Below, one piece after another: positions 1-6,181 of a stretch of DNA of 6,233 nt. Origin of the DNA: an uncultured Pseudodesulfovibrio sp. (lineage in GTDB: Bacteria > Desulfobacterota > Desulfovibrionia > Desulfovibrionales > Desulfovibrionaceae); NCBI GenBank assembly GCA_947259235.1, contig CAMYLL010000174.1, positions 1 through 6,233 of the forward strand, in the 5' to 3' direction. The first letter of the stretch is position 1; each line of letters opens with the position of its first letter. The translations under genes were made by a program, and so were the position numbers. The notes under the pieces were generated by a model that was given only the letters and a program-made list of their open reading frames with translations, did no database searches and was not told the origin of the DNA.

Positions 1-55
1 CGAGGGTCCGCCATTTTCGCAGCAACGAAGCAATCGCGCGCCTCTGCGCCGCCTG

Positions 56-1474
56 CTAGGTGATTTTGGTTTGGGTTTTGAGCCCGTATTTTTCAATGCG
101 CGCGGCCAGGGTGGGACGCGACATGCCCAGGAGCTTGGCGGCACGGGTCCGGTTGCCGCCGGTGATCTCCAGCGCCTCGCCCACCACGAGGCGTCCGGCG
201 TGGTCCATGAGCATCTCGAAGGCGTTTTCACCCGCATGCTGGGCCAGGACGCGGCGGATCTCGTCGCGAAAGGCCTGGTCGGGCGAATCGGCCAGGGCGG
301 TGCGTTCCTGGTTCAGCCCCACCGCCTGGGTCAGCTCGTCGCGGGTGATGGGCGCGCCCCGGTTGAAGATGAGGGCCTTTTGCAGGGTGTTGGAAAGCTC
401 GCGCACGTTGCCCGGCCAGCCGTGGGAGGCGAGAAACTTCCTGCCGTCCTCGGCCAGGCCGGGATTGGGCATCTCCATCTCGACGCTCAGGGCCTCAAGG
501 ACGTGGTCGGCCAGCTCGAAGACGTCGTTGTCGCGCTCGCGCAGGAGCGGCAGGGCGACGGTGACCACGTTGAGCCGGTAATAGAGGTCTTCGCGAAAGA
601 GGCCTTCACTCACGGCGCGCTCAAGGTCCCGGTTGGTGGCGGCCAGGATGCGGACGTCAACGGGAATGGAGCTGCCGCCGCCCAACCGCTCGAACTGCTT
701 CTCCTGGAGCAGGCGCAGGATCTTCGCCTGAATGTTCAGGGGCATGTCCCCTATCTCGTCGAGGAAGACCGTGCCGCCCGCGGCCTGCTCTATACGCCCC
801 CGTCGGCTGCGGCTGGCCCCGGTAAAGGCGCCCTTCTCGTAACCGAAGAGCTCGGATTCGAGGAGCGTATCCGGGATGGCCACGCAGTTGATGGTGACAA
901 AGGGTTTGCCGCTGCGCAGGCTGTGCTTGTGGATGGCCTGGGCCACCAGCTCCTTGCCCGTGCCCGACTCGCCCCGGATGAGGACCAGGGCATCGGTGGC
1001 CGCCACCCGGCCGATGGCCTTGTAGACCTCCTGCATGGCGCGGCTGGTTCCCACCAGCTGGTTCGTGGTGGGAACGGACTGCTCCCTGGCTTCGGAATGT
1101 TCCCGGCTGCGCTTGACCGTTTCCAGGGCCTGATTGATCAGGGCGAGCATTTCCGGGATGTCGAAGGGCTTGAGGATATAGTCGTAGGCCCCGAGCTTGG
1201 TGGCCTCGATGGCGGTTTCCGTCGTGCCGTAGGCGGTCATGATGATGACTAGCAGGCGCGGGTCCACGCCGCGCATGAGCTGAAAGGCCTCCAGGCCGGT
1301 CATGCCGCTCATGCGCATGTCCATGATGACCAGGTCGGGCACGGATTCGGTCACGGCGGCCAGCCCGCCCTCGCCGGAGGCGGCCACGCGCACCTGATGC
1401 CCTTCCTGCCTGAGGAGTTTGTCGAAGCTCTGACGCAATTGGGAGTCGTCGTCGACGATCAGGATCTCAGCCAT
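56..1474 (-). CDS. NtrC-family sigma-54-dependent two-component response regulator
   Basis: Cytoplasmic DNA-binding transcription activator of 472 aa with the full three-domain NtrC layout. Residues 1-120 are a receiver domain: acidic pocket D8-D10, phospho-acceptor D52 (VIMDMRM), T80 and K102 (LKPF). Residues about 138-375 are the AAA+ sigma-54 interaction domain: Walker A GESGTGKE (168-175), sigma-54-contacting loop GAFTGA (215-220), Walker [12 protein letters not shown] (235-245), arginine-finger region [11 protein letters not shown] (293-303) and sensor II GNVREL (355-360). Residues about 432-465 are a Fis-type helix-turn-helix ([18 protein letters not shown]). Nothing is truncated or missing, so phosphorylation-dependent ATP hydrolysis and open-complex formation at sigma-54 promoters are expected. 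The ATG start is fixed by an AAGGAGG Shine-Dalgarno 7 nt upstream. The gene overlaps the kinase 3' end by 16 bases, implying translational coupling, and the kinase is its presumed phosphodonor. Target genes cannot be read from the window. The family call is very secure; the specific function is unknown. Confidence 0.96.
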   Translation of the reverse strand: MAEILIVDDDSQLRQSFDKLLRQEGHQVRVAASGEGGLAAVTESVPDLVIMDMRMSGMTGLEAFQLMRGVDPRLLVIIMTAYGTTETAIEATKLGAYDYILKPFDIPEMLALINQALETVKRSREHSEAREQSVPTTNQLVGTSRAMQEVYKAIGRVAATDALVLIRGESGTGKELVAQAIHKHSLRSGKPFVTINCVAIPDTLLESELFGYEKGAFTGASRSRRGRIEQAAGGTVFLDEIGDMPLNIQAKILRLLQEKQFERLGGGSSIPVDVRILAATNRDLERAVSEGLFREDLYYRLNVVTVALPLLRERDNDVFELADHVLEALSVEMEMPNPGLAEDGRKFLASHGWPGNVRELSNTLQKALIFNRGAPITRDELTQAVGLNQERTALADSPDQAFRDEIRRVLAQHAGENAFEMLMDHAGRLVVGEALEITGGNRTRAAKLLGMSRPTLAARIEKYGLKTQTKIT

Positions 1475-2961
1475 GTGCTGGCCTCCTTCAGGGGCAGGGC
1501 GAGGACAAACGCCGTCCCCTGCGGCCCGGATGATTTGAGGTGGAGCCAGCCGCCGTGCTCGGCCATGATCCTGTTGGCTATGGACAGCCCCAGGCCCGTG
1601 CCCTCTTCCTTGGTGGAGTGAAAGGGCTTGAAGATGTCGTCGCGGAAGGCGGGCGGAATGCCCGGCCCGTTGTCTCCCACCGTGATGATGGCCATCTTGC
1701 CGTGGGGATCGATGGAGCCGACGTCCTCGGTGATGGAGATGCGCCCGCCGTCGACCATGGATTCACAGGCGTTGAGGATCAGGTTCATCAACGCCTCCTT
1801 GAACTGCTCGGGATCGGCGTTGACCATGGGCAACGGGCTTTCGCGGCAGATGGTCACCTGCACGCCCGAGGACTCCAGGCGGTGGCTGAGCAGCGACAGG
1901 GTGGCGTCCACCAGATCGGAGGGCGAGACCACCTGGGGCTTGAGCTTGGGCGGACGCGAGAACTCGAGAAAGTTGCGGATGATGGTGTCGAGGTGACGGA
2001 TCTCCTCGGAGATGACGTCGAAGTCTTCTTTCTGGATGGGGTCGAGGTCGAGACTGCGCTCCAGGGAGAAGAGGCGCATCTTGACCGAAGTCAGCGGGTT
2101 GCGGATGGAGTGGGCCACGCCTGCGGCCAGCTTGCCCACGGTGGCCATCTTCTCCGACTGGACCACCTGGTCGCGGCTGTGCTGGAGCATCTCGTGGGCG
2201 TATTCCACGTCGTCCAGAAGGCTCTGCACGCGCTCGGTCAGCGCGCCCATCTCGCCTGTGAGCGGGGTCTGCGCGGTGCGCTCCTCAAGCTTGGCCAGCC
2301 GCCGGATGGGATCAAGAATCCGCCTGACCAGGATGAACCCGAGGCTGATGGCCAGCAGAACGGACAGGGGCATGGCGGTCAGGGACAGCACGGTCAGCAG
2401 TTGCGCCTGGTCCTTGTAGAAGTTCGCATCCATGAAGATGCGCTCCTGGTGCAGACGCTTGTACTGCTCGCACAGGTCGTAGATGGCCTGGAACTGACTG
2501 CGGATCTGGATATGCAGCTGGGTCGCCTGCCGGGGCTTCCCCTCGGAATACAGGGCGATGACCTGATCGCGGAAGTGTGCGTACTTGAGATAGCCGGACT
2601 CGACGCGGTTGAGGATGTCCCGGCCCTGGTCGAGATAGTTGGACTGCCGGGCCCGGTTGAGAAGCGCCTCGAACTGCTCGTGGTGACCGTGCAGCCGGGC
2701 CAGCCAGTCCTCGTTGAGGTCGAGGGAGTAGTAGGTGGTCAGCCCCTGCTGGGCCATGAGCTCCTTCTCAAGCCCCTGGGCGGTGAGCAGAGCCTCGATG
2801 TCGTACTGCTCCATGCGCTCGTAGAGCGACTGGGTGGACTGCACGTACCATAGGGTCATGCCCGCTCCGAGCAGGGTGGAAAGAACGAGCCCGGCAAGCA
2901 GCAGCAGGAGCTTGGCGCGCAGGGAGAGCAGGTTCCGGCGGGGCGTTCGCTTGTCAGTCAT
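1459..2961 (-). CDS. Membrane-bound sensor histidine kinase (NtrB-like HisKA/HATPase), partner of the adjacent NtrC-type regulator
   Basis: Inner-membrane sensor kinase, 500 aa from the ATG chosen here. TM1 is about residues 17-39. A helical, charged periplasmic domain of about 147 aa (40-186) has no motif I recognise. TM2 is about 187-211, followed by a HAMP-like linker and coiled coil (about 212-275). HisKA carries the phospho-acceptor H284 in GVAHSIRNPLTSV. The HATPase domain has an N box (NLILNACESM, 393-402), G1 box (GDNGPGIP, 429-436), F box (IFKPFHST) and G2 box (GTGLGLSI, 454-461). It should autophosphorylate and pass phosphate to the regulator encoded immediately downstream with a 16-base overlap. 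H284 is followed by serine instead of the usual Glu/Asp. The start is uncertain: the frame stays open to a GTG at 3054, adding 31 residues that look untranslated in character (MGFLVYSSKKEF...). I prefer the ATG at 2961 because MTDKRTPRRNLL leads directly into TM1 and a promoter-like element lies between the two starts. Neither start has a good Shine-Dalgarno. The signal sensed is unknown. Confidence 0.92.
   Translation of the reverse strand: MTDKRTPRRNLLSLRAKLLLLLAGLVLSTLLGAGMTLWYVQSTQSLYERMEQYDIEALLTAQGLEKELMAQQGLTTYYSLDLNEDWLARLHGHHEQFEALLNRARQSNYLDQGRDILNRVESGYLKYAHFRDQVIALYSEGKPRQATQLHIQIRSQFQAIYDLCEQYKRLHQERIFMDANFYKDQAQLLTVLSLTAMPLSVLLAISLGFILVRRILDPIRRLAKLEERTAQTPLTGEMGALTERVQSLLDDVEYAHEMLQHSRDQVVQSEKMATVGKLAAGVAHSIRNPLTSVKMRLFSLERSLDLDPIQKEDFDVISEEIRHLDTIIRNFLEFSRPPKLKPQVVSPSDLVDATLSLLSHRLESSGVQVTICRESPLPMVNADPEQFKEALMNLILNACESMVDGGRISITEDVGSIDPHGKMAIITVGDNGPGIPPAFRDDIFKPFHSTKEEGTGLGLSIANRIMAEHGGWLHLKSSGPQGTAFVLALPLKEASTWLRS
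1482..1488 (-). promoter_or_regulatory. Ribosome binding site of the response regulator, inside the kinase gene
   Basis: On the minus strand this reads AAGGAGG, a near-perfect anti-Shine-Dalgarno match, 7 nt before the regulator ATG. It lies wholly within the last codons of the histidine kinase gene. This fixes the regulator start and supports co-transcription and coupled translation of the pair. Confidence 0.85.
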
Positions 2962-2997
2962 GGCGCTCGCAGGGGTTGGGTTTATGGTCGTTCCGGA

Positions 2998-3018
2998 CCC
3001 GGCTTGCCTGAATCCGGG
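2998..3018. repeat. Short inverted repeat in the kinase leader (CCCGG/CCGGG)
   Basis: The plus strand reads CCCGG, an 11-nt loop, then CCGGG: a perfect 5-bp GC stem. It falls between the promoter-like element and the preferred kinase ATG, so it would sit in the 5' leader. It has no U-tract on the minus strand, so it is not a terminator for that direction. With stems this short in GC-rich DNA, chance occurrence is quite possible. Confidence 0.3.
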
Positions 3019-3020
3019 AA

Positions 3021-3038
3021 ACTCCTTTTTCGAGGAGT
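3021..3038. repeat. 18-bp inverted repeat overlapping the kinase promoter-like element
   Basis: ACTCCT-TTTTCG-AGGAGT has perfect 6-bp arms and a 6-nt centre. It overlaps the end of a candidate -10 box (3036-3041) and the predicted transcription start. This placement suits an operator or a leader hairpin. On the minus strand one arm reads AAGGAG, a Shine-Dalgarno-like string, but no start codon follows at a usable distance. Either function is inference. Confidence 0.4.
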
Positions 3039-3063
3039 AAACCAAAAACCCCACTCTTTACAA
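3036..3063 (-). promoter_or_regulatory. Candidate sigma-70-type promoter for the kinase-regulator pair
   Basis: On the minus strand: TTGTAA (3063-3058), a 16-nt spacer, then TTTACT (3041-3036), with TGG just before the -10 as in extended -10 promoters. Each hexamer matches consensus at 4 of 6 positions. Transcription would begin near 3029, downstream of the GTG at 3054 and upstream of the ATG at 2961, so this promoter would favour the shorter kinase. Found by eye in a relatively AT-rich patch. Confidence 0.33.
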
Positions 3064-3084
3064 ATACTATCGTCAGCCGTGGCA

Positions 3085-3094
3085 TGACCGGTCA
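3085..3094. repeat. Perfect 10-bp palindrome TGACCGGTCA in the antiporter-kinase gap
   Basis: TGACCGGTCA is a perfect 10-bp dyad centred 28 bp after the antiporter stop and about 22 bp upstream of the candidate kinase -35 box. No U-tract follows on either strand, so it is not an intrinsic terminator. A regulator half-site pair is possible, but the symmetry breaks at the next base on each side, so it could be chance. Confidence 0.3.
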
Positions 3095-3117
3095 CGACTG
3101 CAGCCCATGGCCGAATG

Positions 3118-5121
3118 TCACACCTCTGCGGCAGCCGCCCCGTCCCGCTCCGCCGCCACTCGCGGCTCGCAGAACCGCTCGCGGAAGGACGCCAGCTGTG
3201 GTCCGTTGCCGATAACGGCCACCACGTCCCCGGCGCGAAAGACGACCCCGAGGTCGGGATTGACGTTGAGCTGGTCGTCGCGGATGTAGGCCAGCACCGA
3301 GACGCCGGTGGTCTTGCGGATGTCCGCTCCGGCCAGGGTCTTGCCCACCAGGGGAGCGTCTGGCCGCAGGGTCACCCAGCAGAGGTCGAAGAGCCGGCAG
3401 GAGAGGCCCAGCTTGCCGGGCACGGCCTGCACCGGCATCTCCTCGGCAAAGGGGGCGTAGGCGTCCCGATGGATGACGTCGCTCAGGCGGATGATCTCGT
3501 CCGCAGGCACTTCCATCCGGGCCAGGGCCTGACGGATGAACTCAAGGCTCGCCTCCAGACTCGGCTCGACCACCATGTCCACCCCGCTTTTGGCCAGCAC
3601 GCCCATCTGCTGGCGCCCGTCCGACCGGCCGATGATGGGCAGGTCCTTGCGCACGGTGCGCACCAGCCTGACCACCTCGCTGACGACGGACGGCGCAGGG
3701 GGCGTGACCAGGACGATCAGGGCGGACTCGATGTTGGCCGCGTGGAGCACCACCTCGCTGGTGGCATCGCCGAAGATGACCGGATGGCCTTCCTTGTTCA
3801 GGGTTTCCACGTTGCGATAGTTGTCCTCCACCACCACGTAGCGATAGCCGAACCGGGCCAGAATCTCGGCCACGAACCGGCCGATGTTGTCGCCGCCGAC
3901 CACCACCACGTGGCCCTGCAGGGCGTCCTCCTCCACGTTCATGGTCTTGAGGGTCGGGATGGCGAAGAGCTTCTGCCTGAGACGGTAAAGGGGCGCCACG
4001 AGGCGGGCCAGCAGCGGGGTGAGCATCATGCTCAGGACCGCCGTGGCCAGGATGAGGGAATATTGGTCATGGTTGAGCGCGCCCTCGGCCACGCCTGAGT
4101 TGGCTATGAGAAACGAGAGCTCGCCTATCTGGGACATTGCCAGCCCGGTCGCCAGGGGGATGACGTTGCCGTAGCGGAAGCAGACGGACAAGAGCGCGAA
4201 GACCAGCCCCTTGCCTACGATGACGCAGCCAAGAAGCAGCAGGACGGTCCCGGAATGGTCCACGAGCACGCGGGGCTCAAGGAGCATGCCAACGGAGACG
4301 AAAAAGAGCAGCCCGAAAATGTCGCGCAGAGGGAGCACGGAGCTGAGGGTCTGGTGCGCGTATTCGGACTCGCTGAGCACCAGTCCGGCCACAAAGGCGC
4401 CGAAGGCAAAGGACATGCCCGCCAGATAGGTGACATAGCCGATGCCAAGGCCGATGGCGCAGACGCTCAGGAGGAACAGCTCGCGCGAGCCGGCCCGGGC
4501 GATGCGCCCGAGAAACGGCGGCATGACGAACTTGCCCACCAGCACCATGCTGCCGAGAAAGGCCACGGCCTTGAGGGCGGCCAGACCCAGCTCGTCCAGT
4601 TCGGAGGCGAGGTTGCCCACCTTGGGCATGATGATGAGCATGGGGACCAGGGCGAGGTCCTGAACGATGAGCACGCCGACCATGACCCTGCTGGACAGGG
4701 TCCCGAGGAGATTCTGTCCCTCCAGGATTTTGAGCACCACCACGGTGCTGGACAGGGAAATGACCGCGCCGAGCCACAGGGAGGCGGTGACGTCCCAACC
4801 CAGGAACCGCCCTATGCCGTAGCCGAATCCGACGCAGGCAAGGATTTGGATGGGCGTGCCGATCAGGGCGATGCGGCGCACCGGCTTGAGTTCCTTCAGC
4901 GAGAACTCGATGCCGAGCACGAACAGCAGGAGGGCCACGCCTATCTCGGCCAGCAGCTCCACGTCGTGGCCCCGGGAGACCGTGGGCCCGCCCGTGAACG
5001 GGCCGAGGATGATGCCCGCGACGATATACCCGAGGATGAGCGGCAGGCCCAGCCGCTTGGCAACCACGGCGCAGCCAAGCGCGGTGACGATGATGATGAT
5101 GAGGTCTGCGGCAATGCCCAT
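3118..5121 (-). CDS. KefB/CPA2-family monovalent cation:proton antiporter with TrkA-N and TrkA-C (RCK) domains
   Basis: Inner-membrane antiporter of 667 aa, predicted to exchange K+ (or Na+) for H+. Residues about 1-378 are the Na+/H+-exchanger core with about 12-13 membrane segments. Family hallmarks are LPLILGYIVAGIILGP (26-41), ELLAEIGVALLLFVLGIEFS (55-74), an ion-site Gln-Asp pair at 154-155 (IVQDLALVP) and SQIGELSFLI (330-339). The QD pair is the KefB/KefC type, which favours K+, but substrate is inferred. Residues about 403-520 form TrkA-N/RCK_N, beginning HVVVVGG and including VIFGDATS (448-455). Residues about 577-650 form TrkA-C, including NPDLGVVFRAGDVVAVIG (621-638). These domains usually gate transport through nucleotide or other ligands. 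The second glycine of the Rossmann GxGxxG is replaced by D411. Length exceeds typical KefB/C (about 600 aa) because the TrkA-C domain is present. The ATG start has GGAG 5 nt upstream. The preceding 175-bp gap suggests its own promoter. No KefF/KefG-like partner is in view. Confidence 0.95.
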   Translation of the reverse strand: MGIAADLIIIIVTALGCAVVAKRLGLPLILGYIVAGIILGPFTGGPTVSRGHDVELLAEIGVALLLFVLGIEFSLKELKPVRRIALIGTPIQILACVGFGYGIGRFLGWDVTASLWLGAVISLSSTVVVLKILEGQNLLGTLSSRVMVGVLIVQDLALVPMLIIMPKVGNLASELDELGLAALKAVAFLGSMVLVGKFVMPPFLGRIARAGSRELFLLSVCAIGLGIGYVTYLAGMSFAFGAFVAGLVLSESEYAHQTLSSVLPLRDIFGLLFFVSVGMLLEPRVLVDHSGTVLLLLGCVIVGKGLVFALLSVCFRYGNVIPLATGLAMSQIGELSFLIANSGVAEGALNHDQYSLILATAVLSMMLTPLLARLVAPLYRLRQKLFAIPTLKTMNVEEDALQGHVVVVGGDNIGRFVAEILARFGYRYVVVEDNYRNVETLNKEGHPVIFGDATSEVVLHAANIESALIVLVTPPAPSVVSEVVRLVRTVRKDLPIIGRSDGRQQMGVLAKSGVDMVVEPSLEASLEFIRQALARMEVPADEIIRLSDVIHRDAYAPFAEEMPVQAVPGKLGLSCRLFDLCWVTLRPDAPLVGKTLAGADIRKTTGVSVLAYIRDDQLNVNPDLGVVFRAGDVVAVIGNGPQLASFRERFCEPRVAAERDGAAAAEV

Positions 5122-5125
5122 TCGT

Positions 5126-5162
5126 TCTCCGGATGTCCTGAAGTGTGCGCCCCGCCCGGAGA
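5126..5162 (-). promoter_or_regulatory. Antiporter ribosome binding site inside an inverted repeat (possible leader hairpin)
   Basis: The antiporter Shine-Dalgarno GGAG (5130-5127 on the minus strand, 5 nt before the ATG) lies within CCGGAGA. A perfect complement, TCTCCGG, occurs upstream at 5162-5156. In RNA this gives a 7-bp stem with a 23-nt loop that would occlude ribosome binding. Sequence complementarity is certain; use as a translational switch is inference. No riboswitch consensus is recognisable. Confidence 0.45.
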
Positions 5163-5190
5163 TGTTCCGGTCAGGTCAGAGTTCAGGTTT

Positions 5191-5219
5191 TGGATACCAA
5201 TGTCGTGGGAGGTGTTCAA
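5191..5219 (-). promoter_or_regulatory. Candidate sigma-70-type promoter of the antiporter gene
   Basis: On the minus strand: TTGAAC (5219-5214), an exact 17-nt spacer, then TATCCA (5196-5191), preceded by TGG as in an extended -10. Hexamers match consensus at 4 of 6 and 3 of 6. Transcription would start near 5184, giving a 5' leader of about 63 nt that contains the ribosome-binding-site inverted repeat. It lies downstream of the candidate PHP terminator, consistent with a separate antiporter transcript. Confidence 0.38.
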
Positions 5220-5240
5220 TACAAATCGGCGCAAAGCGAT

Positions 5241-5271
5241 AAAAAAAGGAAACTAACGCGCCGCGCCAACT
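5241..5271 (-). terminator. Candidate intrinsic terminator after the PHP gene
   Basis: About 28 nt past the PHP stop, the minus strand reads TTGGCGC-GGC-GCGTTAG (5269-5253). In RNA this forms a stem of about 7-9 pairs with three G-C pairs next to a 3-nt loop and several G-U wobbles outside. It is followed by TTTCCTTTTTTT, a T-rich run ending in seven T's (5247-5241). Layout fits a rho-independent terminator, but the wobble-rich stem makes strength doubtful. Confidence 0.42.
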
Positions 5272-5296
5272 GGAAAAACACTTTTTGGGGAGGGGA

Positions 5297-6181
5297 TCAG
5301 AAGGTGTGGAAGACCACGCTCGATATGCCCATGGCCAGCGCGGACCTGGTCCGCTCCGAGGTTTTGAGGCAGCGCTTGACCAGCCCCTCCTTGAGCACGC
5401 CCTGCAGGCTGCGAAGCAGGCGCAGGCTGTTGACCGAGGTATCGGTGGAGGGTTGGGTCAGGACATGGGGCGTGAACCGGACCCGTCGTCCCAGGAACTC
5501 CAGGACGGACTCTCCGGGGCGCATGACACGATCCGTCTGCCCGACGATGAACTGCTCGCCGGGGTAGTGGGCATCACTGCTGATGGCCCAGCCCAGCCCC
5601 TCGCCACGGTCCTCCATGGGCAGGTCCAGGGTCCGGTCGAGCCTGTGCCGCGTCTTGCCGAAGAGCTGTCCGGCCCGGCTGGCCGCCAGCCGCGAATCCA
5701 TGGTCAGGGCGGAACCGTTGTGGATCTCCACATAATCGGACATGGAGAGCAGGTCGTCATATCCGCTCCGGGAAAGGACGTTGCCCGCCGAGGTTCGGCC
5801 AAGGTGGAAAGGGTGGGGAACGACGGTCAGCGCGCCGGTATCCGCCGCGATGGTGGCCACGTCGCGGGCGGACCACTCGAAGGTGCGGAACTGCCCCAGA
5901 GCCCAACGCAGATGGTCCTCGTTGCTGAAGAGATAGATGATGTCGATGCCTTCGGACGAGACGCTCTCCACGCCGGGGATGATCTCGGTCCTGAGGTCTG
6001 CCGCGACCTCGGCCAGCCGCTGATAGGCCTCCAGCGGTTTCTTGTAGGAGTGTTCCGTGGACGCCAGGAAGTCCAGCTCGAACCGCTTGAGATACCATTG
6101 AATCTTCTGGAGCCGCAGGTGTTTGATCCTGGCGGGCATCCTGTGGATGTTGGCGTGAAAATGCAGGTCGAATGTCAGCAT
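5297..6181 (-). CDS. PHP-domain metal-dependent phosphoesterase
   Basis: Predicted cytosolic metal-dependent phosphoesterase of 294 aa; no signal peptide or membrane segment is visible. All usual PHP metal-ligand positions can be seen: DLHFH (H7, H9), STEH (H44), PGVES (E72), VPHPFH (H123, with H126 nearby), VEIHN (E152, N155) and SSDAH (D203, H205). This supports an intact trinuclear-type active site. Residues about 245-294 form a C-terminal extension, rich in Ser, Leu and Arg, with no PHP motif. Length is close to stand-alone PHP phosphatases such as YciV/TrpH (about 293 aa), but the sequence between motifs, notably HANIHRMPARIKHLRLQK, does not look like that family, so the substrate is not assigned. 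The ATG is followed at once by the HxH strand, so little can be missing, although the ATG has no close Shine-Dalgarno (GAGGAA is 18 nt away). Translation may be coupled to an upstream gene. A candidate terminator follows, suggesting it ends its own unit. Confidence 0.93.
   Translation of the reverse strand: MLTFDLHFHANIHRMPARIKHLRLQKIQWYLKRFELDFLASTEHSYKKPLEAYQRLAEVAADLRTEIIPGVESVSSEGIDIIYLFSNEDHLRWALGQFRTFEWSARDVATIAADTGALTVVPHPFHLGRTSAGNVLSRSGYDDLLSMSDYVEIHNGSALTMDSRLAASRAGQLFGKTRHRLDRTLDLPMEDRGEGLGWAISSDAHYPGEQFIVGQTDRVMRPGESVLEFLGRRVRFTPHVLTQPSTDTSVNSLRLLRSLQGVLKEGLVKRCLKTSERTRSALAMGISSVVFHTF

Noticed and set aside
30..42. Possible sigma-54 promoter after the regulator (minus strand GGCGCGCGATTGC)
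   Set aside because: Only 9 nt separate the GG and GC elements, where sigma-54 promoters need 10, and the flanking bases do not match the consensus.
1..55. Possible start of a further minus-strand gene at ATG 14-12, or a terminator after the regulator
   Set aside because: Only four codons remain before the window edge and no Shine-Dalgarno precedes the ATG; no stem with a T-tract is visible either.
71..1252. Long plus-strand open frame (393 codons) opposite the response regulator
   Set aside because: It is the antisense shadow of a gene with unmistakable NtrC motifs. Its protein is low-complexity, rich in Gly, Ala, Val and His, with no known domain. Long antisense frames are expected in GC-rich coding DNA.
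1540..2853. Plus-strand open frame of 437 codons opposite the histidine kinase
   Set aside because: Antisense shadow: the composition is dominated by Leu, Val, Gly, His and Gln with no fold signature, and the minus strand carries a complete kinase.
3115..4098. Plus-strand open frame of 327 codons opposite the antiporter C-terminal half
   Set aside because: Shadow of the RCK-domain coding region; its His/Asp/Gln-rich composition is typical of antisense translation.
5089..5102. GAT trinucleotide run near the antiporter start
   Set aside because: It encodes consecutive isoleucines of the first membrane segment. About four units is short, so a phase-variable tract is not supported.
4255..5256. 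Plus-strand open frame of 333 codons opposite the antiporter membrane half
   Set aside because: Highly charged, low-complexity antisense of membrane-segment codons; no domain, and the minus-strand gene is secure.
5274..5286. A5-CAC-T5 inverted repeat just after the PHP stop
   Set aside because: It is a pure A/T stem of five pairs with no GC clamp and no following T-run of its own, too weak for a terminator; the hairpin at 5253-5269 is the better candidate.
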